Below are positions 34,224-42,808 of a DNA stretch of 44,173 nt, piece by piece. This DNA is from Pseudomonadales bacterium (GTDB taxonomy: Bacteria; Pseudomonadota; Gammaproteobacteria; Pseudomonadales; Pseudohongiellaceae). How positions within the stretch are numbered: position 1 is the stretch's first letter; each line of letters begins with the position of its first letter. The notes beneath the pieces are model-generated. The model was not told the DNA's origin and searched no databases. It saw only the letters and a list, made by a program, of their open reading frames with translations. The stretch lies in contig JANQJM010000159.1 of NCBI GenBank assembly GCA_028281635.1, forward strand, positions 1-44,173, in the 5' to 3' direction. A program made the position numbers and the translations under genes.

Positions 34224-34799
34224 ATGGCAAAACTCTACTTCTATTACTCCTCGATGAATGCGGGTAAATCGACGTCATTGCTGCAGTCCAGCTACAACTA
34301 TAAAGAGAGGGGAATGAATACGCTTATTCTGGCACCTGAGTTAGATAATCGTTACGGAGCGGGTAAAGTCACATCGCGCATTGGTCTGGAATCTGATGCA
34401 ATCAGTTTCAAAGCGGTCGATGACATCTTCCAGGTCGTGTCCGAACAGAATGAGCAGCAAGCCGTGCATTGTGTGCTGATCGACGAGGCGCAGTTTCTGA
34501 GCAAAGACCAGGTGTACCAGCTTGGCGAAGTGACAGACAAACTCAACATTCCAGTACTTGCTTATGGTCTGCGCACAGACTTCAGAGGCGAACCTTTCGA
34601 AGGCAGCAAATATCTGTTGGCCTGGTCGGATAATCTCAAAGAATTAAAAGCTATCTGTCATTGCGGAGCCAAGGCGACCATGGTGGTACGAATGGGCGAT
34701 GATGGGACTCCGATTAAAGAGGGCTCCCAGGTTGAGATCGGCGGCAATGACCGCTATGTTTCCATGTGCCGCCGCCACTTCCGCGAGCTTGTAGACTAG
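34224..34799 (+). CDS. tdk: Thymidine kinase, type II
   Basis: The 191-residue enzyme phosphorylates thymidine to dTMP with ATP in the pyrimidine salvage pathway. Visible motifs are the P-loop SSMNAGKST (residues 9-17), the Walker-B-like LIDEAQFL with the catalytic glutamate, the [12 protein letters not shown] lasso, and the zinc site formed by cysteines in ICHCGA and the C-x2-H in SMCRRHF. Length and motifs are standard for bacterial type II kinases. The ribosome binding site is weak. There is no link to the catabolic cluster; this is ordinary housekeeping content. Confidence 0.97.
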   Translation: MAKLYFYYSSMNAGKSTSLLQSSYNYKERGMNTLILAPELDNRYGAGKVTSRIGLESDAISFKAVDDIFQVVSEQNEQQAVHCVLIDEAQFLSKDQVYQLGEVTDKLNIPVLAYGLRTDFRGEPFEGSKYLLAWSDNLKELKAICHCGAKATMVVRMGDDGTPIKEGSQVEIGGNDRYVSMCRRHFRELVD

Positions 34800-34987
34800 T
34801 TTACCTCGCAAAATCCAGCATTCGCTCTTTCCATCTTTTTCTCTGTAGGATTTTTCCTGCGCCGATTTTCCCAACTGACACTGCGCTTGATGATGTCATG
34901 AATATTGCGAACCACTTCGCATAAATCATCGATTTCCTCAATCAATGCGACCGAATTCGAATCGTTAATGTGATCTGCGTAACTCAT
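34796..34987 (-). CDS. Possible small hypothetical protein
   Basis: A 63-codon frame, overlapping the tdk stop by four bases, encodes an acidic N-terminus (EEIDDLCEV) and a basic middle ([12 protein letters not shown]), probably helical. No family is recognised and no good ribosome binding site precedes the ATG. It fills the only gap between tdk and the PilZ gene. It may be real or chance. Confidence 0.33.
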   Translation of the reverse strand: MSYADHINDSNSVALIEEIDDLCEVVRNIHDIIKRSVSWENRRRKNPTEKKMERANAGFCEVN

Positions 34988-35045
34988 TGCAATGACGAAA
35001 CGACTATTCTAGAACCATGTCGATTAGCTGACTGGTAATGTAGTA

Positions 35046-35771
35046 ATGAAACTGGACACTGAATTTAGTCGCGATATACAAGACTCGGAAGAGATTGCTG
35101 AATTTATGCAAATGGCGTTTTTGCAGAAGTGGCAATTTAGCTGCATGCAGATGGTACGAAACCATCTCTGCTCGGAAGAAGTTGCCGTCCTGGATGTCAA
35201 CGTGTTTGATGGGAACTTCATTGTTGACAGTGAAGTGCTCACCGTAGCCACTCAGGAAGCCAAGTCTGTGACATTTAGAGCACATAGTGGAGGTTTGTCT
35301 CTCATCTTCAAAACCCGTCCACTCAAACTCAACCTTGACCCCTCGGTGTGTGAATGCAAATTTGAACTGCCAGAAAGTTTGCGATTCTCTCAGTTACGCA
35401 AAGCAGTAAGAATAAACTTCCGTAATCAACCGGGAATCCGTGCAAATCTCTTCGCTGGAAGTGGTAAGAAATTTGATGGCCAACTTATGGATCTCTCGAC
35501 TGCAGGGGCGAAAATTCAATTGCTCGGAGATTTGTGCAACCAGCTTGAACCCGGCCAGATTATTGAAGACTGTCAGTTTTTACTGCCGAGTAATGAGTTG
35601 CTGGATTTGCGGGCACAGATTCGCGGCATGGCCTACGATGCGGATCGAGGCCTAAGCATTGTTCGATGTGAGTTTCTCGATCTGAATCGCGAAATCATCG
35701 AACAACTTCAAAGTCTGTTGGAGAATGCTTGCGCTATTCCATTCGACCCGCAACTGAGAATTGCCAGCTAA
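35046..35771 (+). CDS. PilZ-domain (YcgR-like) protein, paralogue 1
   Basis: The 241-residue protein has an N-terminal YcgR-N-like region (about 1-105) and a C-terminal PilZ domain. The c-di-GMP signature is complete: R118-K-A-V-R122 in the R-x3-R motif, and D149-L-S-T-A-G154 in the [DN]-x-S-x2-G motif. Such proteins bind c-di-GMP and usually act on flagellar or pilus output or on exopolysaccharide synthesis. A paralogue of almost identical length lies at 42809-43537. The shared N-terminal blocks FSC/FSY-x-x-x-[VI]RN and FR[AG]-x-SGG-[LV]-S-[LI]-[IV]F confirm the relationship. No flagellar genes are nearby, so the target is unknown. Confidence 0.88.
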   Translation: MKLDTEFSRDIQDSEEIAEFMQMAFLQKWQFSCMQMVRNHLCSEEVAVLDVNVFDGNFIVDSEVLTVATQEAKSVTFRAHSGGLSLIFKTRPLKLNLDPSVCECKFELPESLRFSQLRKAVRINFRNQPGIRANLFAGSGKKFDGQLMDLSTAGAKIQLLGDLCNQLEPGQIIEDCQFLLPSNELLDLRAQIRGMAYDADRGLSIVRCEFLDLNREIIEQLQSLLENACAIPFDPQLRIAS

Positions 35772-35783
35772 AGTTGCGGGCAA

Positions 35784-35978
35784 TTACTGGAACTCATAGC
35801 GCAGTTCGATACCGTATCTCCGGGTCTCCCCCCACAGTACCGCACGGTCCGCATGGGGCAGATTATCGAGGGCGAAAATCACGTAGTCTTCTTCCAGCGC
35901 ATTCTTCACCCACGCCGACAGACTGAACTGTTCTGTTAAAAACGGAATGTCCACCAGAGATACTCTGGCGTTTTCCAA
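35784..35978 (-). pseudogene. C-terminal remnant of a TonB-dependent receptor
   Basis: Sixty-four codons read as the last strands of a receptor barrel: NARVSLVDIPFL, then FSLSAWVKNALEEDYVIF, and the closing WGETRRYGIELRYEFQ with a stop at 35784. This is the usual end of a TonB-dependent receptor. Receptor-like sequence ends at about 35975, where an in-frame stop (35979-35981) and unrelated DNA begin. The N-terminal several hundred codons are therefore missing. The fragment cannot be functional on its own. Confidence 0.72.
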
Positions 35979-36083
35979 TCATCCAGGCACTGCGAGTATG
36001 GGCATCATTCTGGCCATAGGTATGACCGCTTCCCTGGCGGCAGCACCGTTTATAGTTCCTGCCATACTGCCGCGGAAATCTTA
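35971..36083 (+). pseudogene. C-terminal remnant of an RND/MMPL-type transporter
   Basis: On the + strand, about 37 codons ending with a TAG at 36081-36083 read FSNHPGTASMGIILAIGMTA, then SLAAAPFIVPAILPRKS. This is the typical last transmembrane helix of MMPL/RND exporters (H-P-G-x-x-S-M-G, then a hydrophobic stretch and PAIL). The reading frame cannot be extended upstream as transporter. It begins where the opposite-strand receptor remnant ends. Confidence 0.65.
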
Positions 36084-36190
36084 GGCTCCGCAGTCCCTCT
36101 GTGTTTCTCTGTGATAGACTTGCCGTCTTTGCGTTCAGAGCCAAAGAGAGGTCCTGGCGCGCTATCCGTTCTGCTGTCACGAGTAATGCA

Positions 36191-37984
36191 ATGAGATATT
36201 TATTTAGTTTCGTAGTTCTCAATCTATTCACGGCTTGTTCCGAACCCGCGTCGTCACCCGACGAAGCAATCACAAACAGTCCTGCCCCGATTCTGGCGGT
36301 TGAATCAGCCCCAGCTCAAGACGATTCCAACACTGATTCGGACTGGCCATTCGGCTATATGGCGGCAGTAGCAAATCCCTATGCAACAGAAGCGGCGGCT
36401 GAAATTCTCGCCCAGGGTGGTCATGCCGTGGATGCTGCGATTGCTGCGCATACTGTACTTGGACTGGTGGAACCAGAAAGCTCTGGCCTGGGTGGTGGTG
36501 GCTTTATGGTGGTTTACCAGCAGGCAGACAAACAAGTTAAATTCTATGACGGCAGGGAGACTGCTCCCGCCGGCGCCGCCATCGACATGTTCATGCGCGA
36601 CGGTAATGAACTTGGATTCTTCGAAGCCAAAGAGAGTGGCCTTGCAGTAGGGGTACCTGGCGCTGTCGCCCTGTACAAACTCGCCCATGATGCTCATGGA
36701 AAATTGCCCTGGGCCACCGTATTCCAACCTGCTATTCGATTGGCTAACGAGGGCTTCGTAGTCACCGGGAAGATGGCCAACTTTCTATCGGGATTTCGCC
36801 AGTTCACCATGCTGGATGAATTCGAAGGAAGCGCCGAATACTTTTATCCAGGTGGTGAACCTTTGCAGGCCGGCGATTTTTTACGCAATCCTGAGTACGC
36901 GGCGACTCTGACTCGAGTAGCTGAGGAAGGCCCACAGGCATTTTATTCTGGTGAGATTGCCGAAGCTATTGTCGCCGCAGTGCAGACCGAACCAAATCCC
37001 GGCACACTGACCATGGAAGATATAGCTGACTATCAGGCTGTGGCTCGGGACGCGATTTGTGGCGATTGGCGAGACCTGCAAATTTGCAGCGCTACTCCAC
37101 CGTCCTCGGGAGCCATGCAAATCATGGTGGCGAACATCTATGATGGCTTGATCACGGAAGACTCGTCGCTGATGGAAAAAGTCCAGGCCTTTGTTGATGC
37201 GCAGCGACTGGCCTATGCGGACAGAGACTATTATTTCGGCGATCCAGATCGGGTAGATGTCCCCATTGATCAACTTTTGAACGCAGATTATTTGAATTAC
37301 CGTTCTGAAAACCCCATTCCTCCAGCTGATGTTCCGACACACGGCGATCCTGCAGCGATACTTGGCAATGGCACGGCTGCGGTGTGGATGGAAGACAGCA
37401 CCGCCGAACCAGCTGGCACAACACACTACTCTATCGTGGATGACGATGGGAATGCCGTGTCTGTAACTATGACTGTGGAATCAATATTCGGATCCGCGCG
37501 TTGGGCAGCCGGCTTTGTCCTTAACAATCAACTGACAGACTTCGCCAGGGAATATGATCCGGAGCAACCTGAAGCAGCGAACGCGGTTCGCCCTCGAGCC
37601 AGACCTCGCTCTTCCATGTCGCCAACTATCGTATTAGACAGCAACGATGATCTGTATATGGTGACTGGCTCACCCGGTGGTAACTCCATTCCTGCTTACA
37701 CTGCAAAAACGGTTCTGGGAATCGTCGATTGGAATCTGTCAGTTGCCGAAGCAATTAGTTTTCCAAACATCATCGCCCGTGGACAGGCTGTACGCGTAGA
37801 AACCGGGATGCAGCCTGGCGCAGAAGTGGCCAGCTATCTACAGGAAGCAGGCTATGTCGTAGAAGAGAGCCAGGGTGAAAATTCCGGACTGCATGTCATA
37901 CTGGTGCATGAAGACCGGCTCGAAGGCGGTGCCGATCCAAGACGTGAAGGCACGGTGCTGGCACGCACCCCACAGGATCAATAA
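36191..37984 (+). CDS. ggt: Gamma-glutamyltransferase, lipoprotein form
   Basis: The ATG at 36191 is selected because it gives a lipoprotein signal with lipobox LFTAC (Cys16); an upstream frame start at 36101 would bury it. The 597-residue proenzyme cleaves itself before Thr410 in TTHYS, which becomes the nucleophile of the small subunit. SGLGGGGFMVVY (about 99-109), GRETAP (121-126) and SPGGNSIP near residue 500 match the substrate and oxyanion regions. It transfers or hydrolyses gamma-glutamyl groups of glutathione and related peptides in the periplasm. Its stop lies only three bases from the stop of the convergent ABC permease gene. Confidence 0.96.
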   Translation: MRYLFSFVVLNLFTACSEPASSPDEAITNSPAPILAVESAPAQDDSNTDSDWPFGYMAAVANPYATEAAAEILAQGGHAVDAAIAAHTVLGLVEPESSGLGGGGFMVVYQQADKQVKFYDGRETAPAGAAIDMFMRDGNELGFFEAKESGLAVGVPGAVALYKLAHDAHGKLPWATVFQPAIRLANEGFVVTGKMANFLSGFRQFTMLDEFEGSAEYFYPGGEPLQAGDFLRNPEYAATLTRVAEEGPQAFYSGEIAEAIVAAVQTEPNPGTLTMEDIADYQAVARDAICGDWRDLQICSATPPSSGAMQIMVANIYDGLITEDSSLMEKVQAFVDAQRLAYADRDYYFGDPDRVDVPIDQLLNADYLNYRSENPIPPADVPTHGDPAAILGNGTAAVWMEDSTAEPAGTTHYSIVDDDGNAVSVTMTVESIFGSARWAAGFVLNNQLTDFAREYDPEQPEAANAVRPRARPRSSMSPTIVLDSNDDLYMVTGSPGGNSIPAYTAKTVLGIVDWNLSVAEAISFPNIIARGQAVRVETGMQPGAEVASYLQEAGYVVEESQGENSGLHVILVHEDRLEGGADPRREGTVLARTPQDQ

Positions 37985-37987
37985 TCA

Positions 37988-39700
37988 TCATCTATGACGC
38001 AGTTGGTTCTGCGTCCACAGAGCTAGCAGGGTTGCTGTCAACGGCAGCAGCCCGAGTACCTGACTCCGCAATCTGTTCAACGCGGGTAAGTTTGGATCAA
38101 GATCACTATTCAAGTTCAGATCAATCACCTGCAGCGCAGCAAGTGCCAATCCAATGGCGAAAACAGTGATCACCTGGAGTGGAGTGATCACCTCATCTTT
38201 CAGCAAGGCATGAACGAGGTACACCAGGGAACCAATTATTGCCGCAACAACAAGCAGAGAGTGAAACTCACTCATCGCATTGGATAAACTCAGAAATTCC
38301 TGGCCACCTTCGGTAATCGCTGTCAATACAGTTACTAACACGATGCCGTAAATCATCAAACCCGACCCCAACCAGGCCACAAGCCTGGTCTTCATTGAAT
38401 ACCAGGTAATCAGAACAGCCCAAAGCATCGCCCATATATAAATCAGGCAGAGGAACAAGATCAATCGCAGCAGGCAATAGGCAAACCCGCGATCCATAAT
38501 CGCTTGCAGTGCCTGAAAGAATTCCGTTCTAACTGACGAGAAATTCTCAATCATCAATGGACCCAGCAAGCCAATAGTTAAAATCTGCACTGCGCCCGCT
38601 ACAAGCAAACAATGAAAGGCCATGCCCGCTCGAATGACAACCGTCCGCGCAGTACTAATGGGCAGTGTGCGATCGAACACTGACACCCGCGCCTCACCAT
38701 GCCTGAAATCGATTCCGAACATTGTGGCCAGGGCTCCTACAAATACTGTGCAGTAAAAAATGAAAGAGAAAGCAGAAACTGTATCAAGCTGATAATGGTC
38801 TACTTCTGAAAACTCCCGTAACTGCAGAAAAGAGAGCAGAAGCACGACCAGTATGCCAATTGTTACCCCAATGCCGACTGATGCCTGCAAGCCCCGCGAT
38901 TGTCTCTCTCTCCAAACCATCGCCGCAGTTCCCGAACTGGTGGGACAAGCCGTTGTGATGAATCTGAACAGAGACAGAGAACTTAAACTTTCAGCAATGC
39001 TAACCTTGGTACCCGATCTGAAGAACAGGTTTTCTCCCGAGCGTTGTTTGTGAACTCCCAAGATGAGTATCGCGACTGAGGCAGTAGCGATGATGGCTGG
39101 AACAATTGTGGCTGACCAGGGTCCGGGCAGAAATGCACCAGTTTCTTCATCCAGAGAGAATTCCGGAATGATCAATTCAAAGTAAAACAACAGAATAATC
39201 ACTCCCGTTGCAACCAGTGATTCTGGACCGTGGTTTGAAAACCAGCTTAGCGACAATACTAGTAGCAGATATTCGAACACCATGAAGTGGATCAGGGCAT
39301 GCGGAAATGGCAGATCAAACAAAAAGCCCAATACCACAACTGGTAGCAGGAAACACAAATAGGAAACAGCCACGACATAGCTCAGCGCTATGGTGACCAG
39401 CCTGACCGTCGAAATGGGATAATGGAATTCAGATTTGAGAGGAAAACCGAAACCTACGTTGAGACTTCTGTTCTGTACCAGCGTTGCTGACATTACTGCA
39501 CTGAGCAGCCAGGACGTTATCAAGGTAATCATCACCACTATATTGCCACGAGCATCTACAGGCCCTTGTTCCGGGTTCAGATAGACCAGGAACAAGACAC
39601 CAAAGCCGATAGCAGCCAACAACTGCAAGGCGATCGCATATCGTGTCCGCTGCCAACAATACCAGAACAGTGCTTGTGTAGGTTTCATCACAGTATTCAT
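37988..39700 (-). CDS. ABC-2 type transporter permease subunit
   Basis: The 570-residue protein is highly hydrophobic with roughly 12 membrane segments, and gives an ABC-2-type permease pattern (two halves of about six helices). It has no ATPase motif and pairs with the ATPase gene, whose stop codon overlaps its start by four bases. GntR/YtrA-regulated systems of this kind export or sense cell-wall-active compounds in other bacteria. The substrate here is unknown. The polar segment around residues 215-260 would form a loop between the two halves. Confidence 0.85.
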   Translation of the reverse strand: MNTVMKPTQALFWYCWQRTRYAIALQLLAAIGFGVLFLVYLNPEQGPVDARGNIVVMITLITSWLLSAVMSATLVQNRSLNVGFGFPLKSEFHYPISTVRLVTIALSYVVAVSYLCFLLPVVVLGFLFDLPFPHALIHFMVFEYLLLVLSLSWFSNHGPESLVATGVIILLFYFELIIPEFSLDEETGAFLPGPWSATIVPAIIATASVAILILGVHKQRSGENLFFRSGTKVSIAESLSSLSLFRFITTACPTSSGTAAMVWRERQSRGLQASVGIGVTIGILVVLLLSFLQLREFSEVDHYQLDTVSAFSFIFYCTVFVGALATMFGIDFRHGEARVSVFDRTLPISTARTVVIRAGMAFHCLLVAGAVQILTIGLLGPLMIENFSSVRTEFFQALQAIMDRGFAYCLLRLILFLCLIYIWAMLWAVLITWYSMKTRLVAWLGSGLMIYGIVLVTVLTAITEGGQEFLSLSNAMSEFHSLLVVAAIIGSLVYLVHALLKDEVITPLQVITVFAIGLALAALQVIDLNLNSDLDPNLPALNRLRSQVLGLLPLTATLLALWTQNQLRHR

Positions 39701-40620
39701 GATGGTTGAACAGCCTCTGGCTTGCTGACCCGGCCCACTCTGGCAACGAAAATCTCTTCCAGCGTTGCGTGACGACTGGAAACCACTTCACCGTCAAATC
39801 GCTGGATCGAACTACTGATCTGATCCAGACTACACTGATGGATAACATTCCAGGATCTACCCTCGCCCACTGTTGATATGGTTGCCTCCACAGTTGGAAA
39901 AACAGCGAGACTGTCTCGAAATCGCAGTTCGGTATAATGATGAGAGCCGCCTAGAGACTCCAAAGACTCGTCGAGTGCAACTCGGCCGTCCTGAATCATA
40001 ATCACGTGGTCAGAGAGCCTTTCCACTTCTTCCAGTAAATGCGAGGAAAACAACACAGTCCTACCCTCTTCGGAGATGGTTCTGACCACGGCATTAAGAA
40101 TGTCTTTACGCACGATGGCATCCAAACCGCTCGAGGGCTCGTCGAGGATGAGTAAGTCCGGTTTATGGGCAACAGCACCAATCAGTGCCACCTGTGCGCG
40201 CATACCACGAGACAGGTTCTTAATGACTTTTGTTCTATCTAATTCAAAAGTATTGAGCAATTCATTGGCATAGTTGCTGTCCCAGGATGGATGGAAAGCA
40301 GTAACGTAGTCGCAAAACTCTGCAATCGTCATCCAGTCGGGAATGTCACGATCCTCCGACAAGTAGCCAATATGTGAGAGAACCGACTGTGGATTCTTTA
40401 TCGGATCGTTGGCGAAGACACGAACCGAGCCTTGTTGACAACGCAATAAACCTAACAAGTGTTTGATGAGAGTTGTTTTACCGGCTCCGTTGGCCCCAAC
40501 CAGGCCGTAAACGACTCCCTCATTCAACTTTAAACTGACATCCACTAGTGCTTCAGTCTTCCCGAACTTGCGGCTGAGGTGGTTCACCTCAACTACTGAA
40601 ATATCCGCCGAAGGATTCAT
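39697..40620 (-). CDS. ABC transporter ATP-binding subunit
   Basis: The 307-residue ATPase has Walker A GANGAGKTTLI (about 38-48), signature LSRGMRAQ (about 139-146), Walker B LLILDEPSSGLD and switch histidine in SSHLLEE. A C-terminal extension of about 80 residues, as in Na+/drug-type ABC-2 systems, follows the core domain. It drives the permease encoded directly downstream. It overlaps both the GntR gene and the permease gene by four bases, so regulator, ATPase and permease form one tightly coupled operon. Confidence 0.95.
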   Translation of the reverse strand: MNPSADISVVEVNHLSRKFGKTEALVDVSLKLNEGVVYGLVGANGAGKTTLIKHLLGLLRCQQGSVRVFANDPIKNPQSVLSHIGYLSEDRDIPDWMTIAEFCDYVTAFHPSWDSNYANELLNTFELDRTKVIKNLSRGMRAQVALIGAVAHKPDLLILDEPSSGLDAIVRKDILNAVVRTISEEGRTVLFSSHLLEEVERLSDHVIMIQDGRVALDESLESLGGSHHYTELRFRDSLAVFPTVEATISTVGEGRSWNVIHQCSLDQISSSIQRFDGEVVSSRHATLEEIFVARVGRVSKPEAVQPS

Positions 40621-41012
40621 GATGTTTCCGCCTCTTCTGTCATCTGTGCCTTGCGCTCATCAATGAGCTGAATAAGCTCTGCATGGCTGAAATTAAGTTG
40701 ATGCGCTTCTGCCAGTAAGCCATCGATGCGTTGACTAATGATCCGCAGTCGCTCCTGGTCTGCCAGCGCAACTGCCGCTTCTGCAATGTAGGTTCCTGCC
40801 CCCCGGCGTTTGAAGATCACACCCAGGGATTCCAGTTCATCGTAGGCTTTCACCACCGTATTGGGTGTCACATTCAGCTGTAAGGCCAGAGCTCTTACCG
40901 GCGCAATTTCCTCTCCGGGCTGCAACAGCCCCGAAGCCACCATGTAGCGAACCTGGTTCACTATCTGGCGATAGATGGGCACACCGTCTTTTAAATCGAT
41001 GCTGATATTCAT
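40617..41012 (-). CDS. GntR-family regulator, YtrA type
   Basis: The ATG at 41012 is preferred (131 residues). A start at 41075 would place the first codons inside the operator. Residues 1-75 hold the winged helix (GVPIYRQIVNQVRYMVASG, then LNVTPNTVVKAYDELESLGV). Only a short helical C-terminus follows, which defines the YtrA subgroup that often represses its own ABC transporter operon. It is the first gene of that operon. The clean inverted repeat TGTATCA-N6-TGATACA lies 43 bases upstream. Confidence 0.9.
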   Translation of the reverse strand: MNISIDLKDGVPIYRQIVNQVRYMVASGLLQPGEEIAPVRALALQLNVTPNTVVKAYDELESLGVIFKRRGAGTYIAEAAVALADQERLRIISQRIDGLLAEAHQLNFSHAELIQLIDERKAQMTEEAETS

Positions 41013-41054
41013 GGGGTTAAGTCCATGTTTTGAGTCGTCAAGGCTCCGTTTTAC

Positions 41055-41074
41055 TGTATCAGTATTGTGATACA
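41055..41074. promoter_or_regulatory. GntR/YtrA-type operator
   Basis: TGTATCAGTATTGTGATACA is a perfect 7-bp inverted repeat with a six-base spacer, placed just upstream of the GntR gene. A TTGACT box on the minus strand at about 41086-41091 is suitably close for the operator to block the promoter. Autoregulation of the gntR/ABC operon is the natural reading. Confidence 0.78.
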
Positions 41075-41231
41075 ATTTTGAACAAAGTCAACACCTGCTC
41101 TCACACAGGCCTGCACAATGCAGTAATAAGCGCGGATCTTGGGGTATTGAGATTGGTTAAGCTGATGCAGAAGACGGAGGTTTGAGGCGTTTATTGAAAG
41201 AACGCGGGGGTGCTCGCCTTGGGTTTAGTGC

Positions 41232-42770
41232 TTAAACCAGAACAAACTGCCCCATCATGCCCCTGTCTTCATGTTCGAGAATATGACAGTGATACATGTA
41301 AGGGTTGGACTCATCGATATAGTCCGTAAAGCGCATAATCAATCGTACCAGTTCTCCAGACCTGACTTGCACGGTGTCCTTCCATCCCAGCTCATTTGCC
41401 TGCGGTGCTCGCCCATTGCGATCCAGCACCTGAAACTGGCCATTGTGAATATGAAAAGGATGCATCATGGGTGAGTTGTTTCGCACTTCCCAGATTTCAG
41501 TAGTATTCAATTGTATGCGCTCGTTGATGAAATCCATATCCATGACGCGGCCATTTATAAAATAATTGCCGCCTCCATAACCTCCGCCGGTACCGTTACG
41601 TGCTCCCGTACCGGGACCTCGGTCTTCGCCACTGCGCATTCCAGCACCCATTTGCAGGGTGAAACGTCGCGTATTGGTTGCCGCAGCCTCTGGTAAACGA
41701 AAGACTGTTGAAAGTGCTGCAGGGATTTCAGCATTGTCGGTCAGGCTGGAGCTGGCTCGCAGCGCCAGCAACTGGAAAGTCTCTGTGTTGAGACTACGCA
41801 TCATCTGACTGATGCCGCCAGGAAACTCCGGGAATGCCGGCTGCTGTCCGATGCTCATGAGCGTTACGGCATCGGAAGGGTCGAAGGCAACCAGGATTTC
41901 AGCGCGTTCTGCTGGCGCCAATACCAGGCTCGTCAGCGCCACCGGTGCAGCAAGCAAACCGCCATCCGTAGCAATCTGATAAAAGCTGCGATTGTCACTA
42001 AATGCCAGGTTGTAACTGCGCGCGTTGGAAGCATTCAACACACGAAATCGGACCAGCGATGTACTTGGTCGAAAGTAGGGTCGGTAGGTCCCATTCACCA
42101 AAATGGTGTCGCCCATCATACCCATCACATCATCCTGATAGAGAGTGCGGTATTGAAGCCCACCTGATTCATCAAAGCGTCGATCCTGAATAATCAAAGG
42201 AATGTCATCAACACCATACTCTTGCGGCAACATAGGTGCTGATTCATCGTCCACCAGGATCATGCCAGCCAGCCCCTTGTATACCTGTCGTCCTGACTGA
42301 TGCAGCACATGGGAGTGGTACCAGTAAGTACCAGCTAGTTGAATGACCTCGAACCTTGCATTCCAGGACTGACCCTCAGCAATCGACTGATGAGGCCCTC
42401 CATCTTCCGTTGGTGGCAAATGAAATCCATGCCAATGCAGCGATGAAGACTCCCCCAGTCGGTTTTCAACATTCAGGCTAACCTCCTCGCCCCTGCGAAA
42501 ACGCAAGGTCGGACCTAAATAGTCACCGTTAATACCGAACGTGGAGGTAGCGGCATTGGGTAAGAACTGTGTACTACCTCGTTGCAGGCGCAAGTAAAAG
42601 TTGCGCCTACCATTGCTTGCAGATCCAGCGTCCGGTGGTGGAATACTTAGTTCAGATTGAAATTGGTCCAGTATCTGACCAAAGGCATACCTGTCCAGCG
42701 AATGGTTAAGAAACAAACCACCTGCTGAAATCTTAGTGAAGTTCTTAAGGAGTCTTCTACGCGTGACCAT
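41232..42770 (-). CDS. Tat-exported multicopper oxidase
   Basis: The 512-residue protein begins with a Tat-like signal (TRRRLLKNFTKISAGGLF, residues 3-20) and has three cupredoxin domains. Copper ligands are visible: H112/H114 (HWHG), H152/H154 (HSH), HPFHIH near 455, and the C-terminal H494-C495-H496 with H500 and Met505 (HCHILEHEDRGMMG). It couples one-electron oxidation of phenols or metal ions to reduction of O2 to water in the periplasm. The Met-rich copper-binding insert of CueO is absent. A glycine-rich loop (around residues 378-400) takes its place in the sequence. Neighbouring genes give no clear pathway. The 42-base spacing from the PilZ gene is probably incidental. Confidence 0.94.
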   Translation of the reverse strand: MVTRRRLLKNFTKISAGGLFLNHSLDRYAFGQILDQFQSELSIPPPDAGSASNGRRNFYLRLQRGSTQFLPNAATSTFGINGDYLGPTLRFRRGEEVSLNVENRLGESSSLHWHGFHLPPTEDGGPHQSIAEGQSWNARFEVIQLAGTYWYHSHVLHQSGRQVYKGLAGMILVDDESAPMLPQEYGVDDIPLIIQDRRFDESGGLQYRTLYQDDVMGMMGDTILVNGTYRPYFRPSTSLVRFRVLNASNARSYNLAFSDNRSFYQIATDGGLLAAPVALTSLVLAPAERAEILVAFDPSDAVTLMSIGQQPAFPEFPGGISQMMRSLNTETFQLLALRASSSLTDNAEIPAALSTVFRLPEAAATNTRRFTLQMGAGMRSGEDRGPGTGARNGTGGGYGGGNYFINGRVMDMDFINERIQLNTTEIWEVRNNSPMMHPFHIHNGQFQVLDRNGRAPQANELGWKDTVQVRSGELVRLIMRFTDYIDESNPYMYHCHILEHEDRGMMGQFVLV

Positions 42771-42808
42771 GCAACTATGATCACAGAGTTTTTACTAAAG
42801 TTTCCAGC

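Noticed and set aside
35863-36273. A 136-codon minus-strand frame over the scar and the ggt start
   Set aside because: It has no family resemblance, overlaps the ggt lipoprotein signal and covers both gene remnants, which are better explained as receptor and transporter tails.
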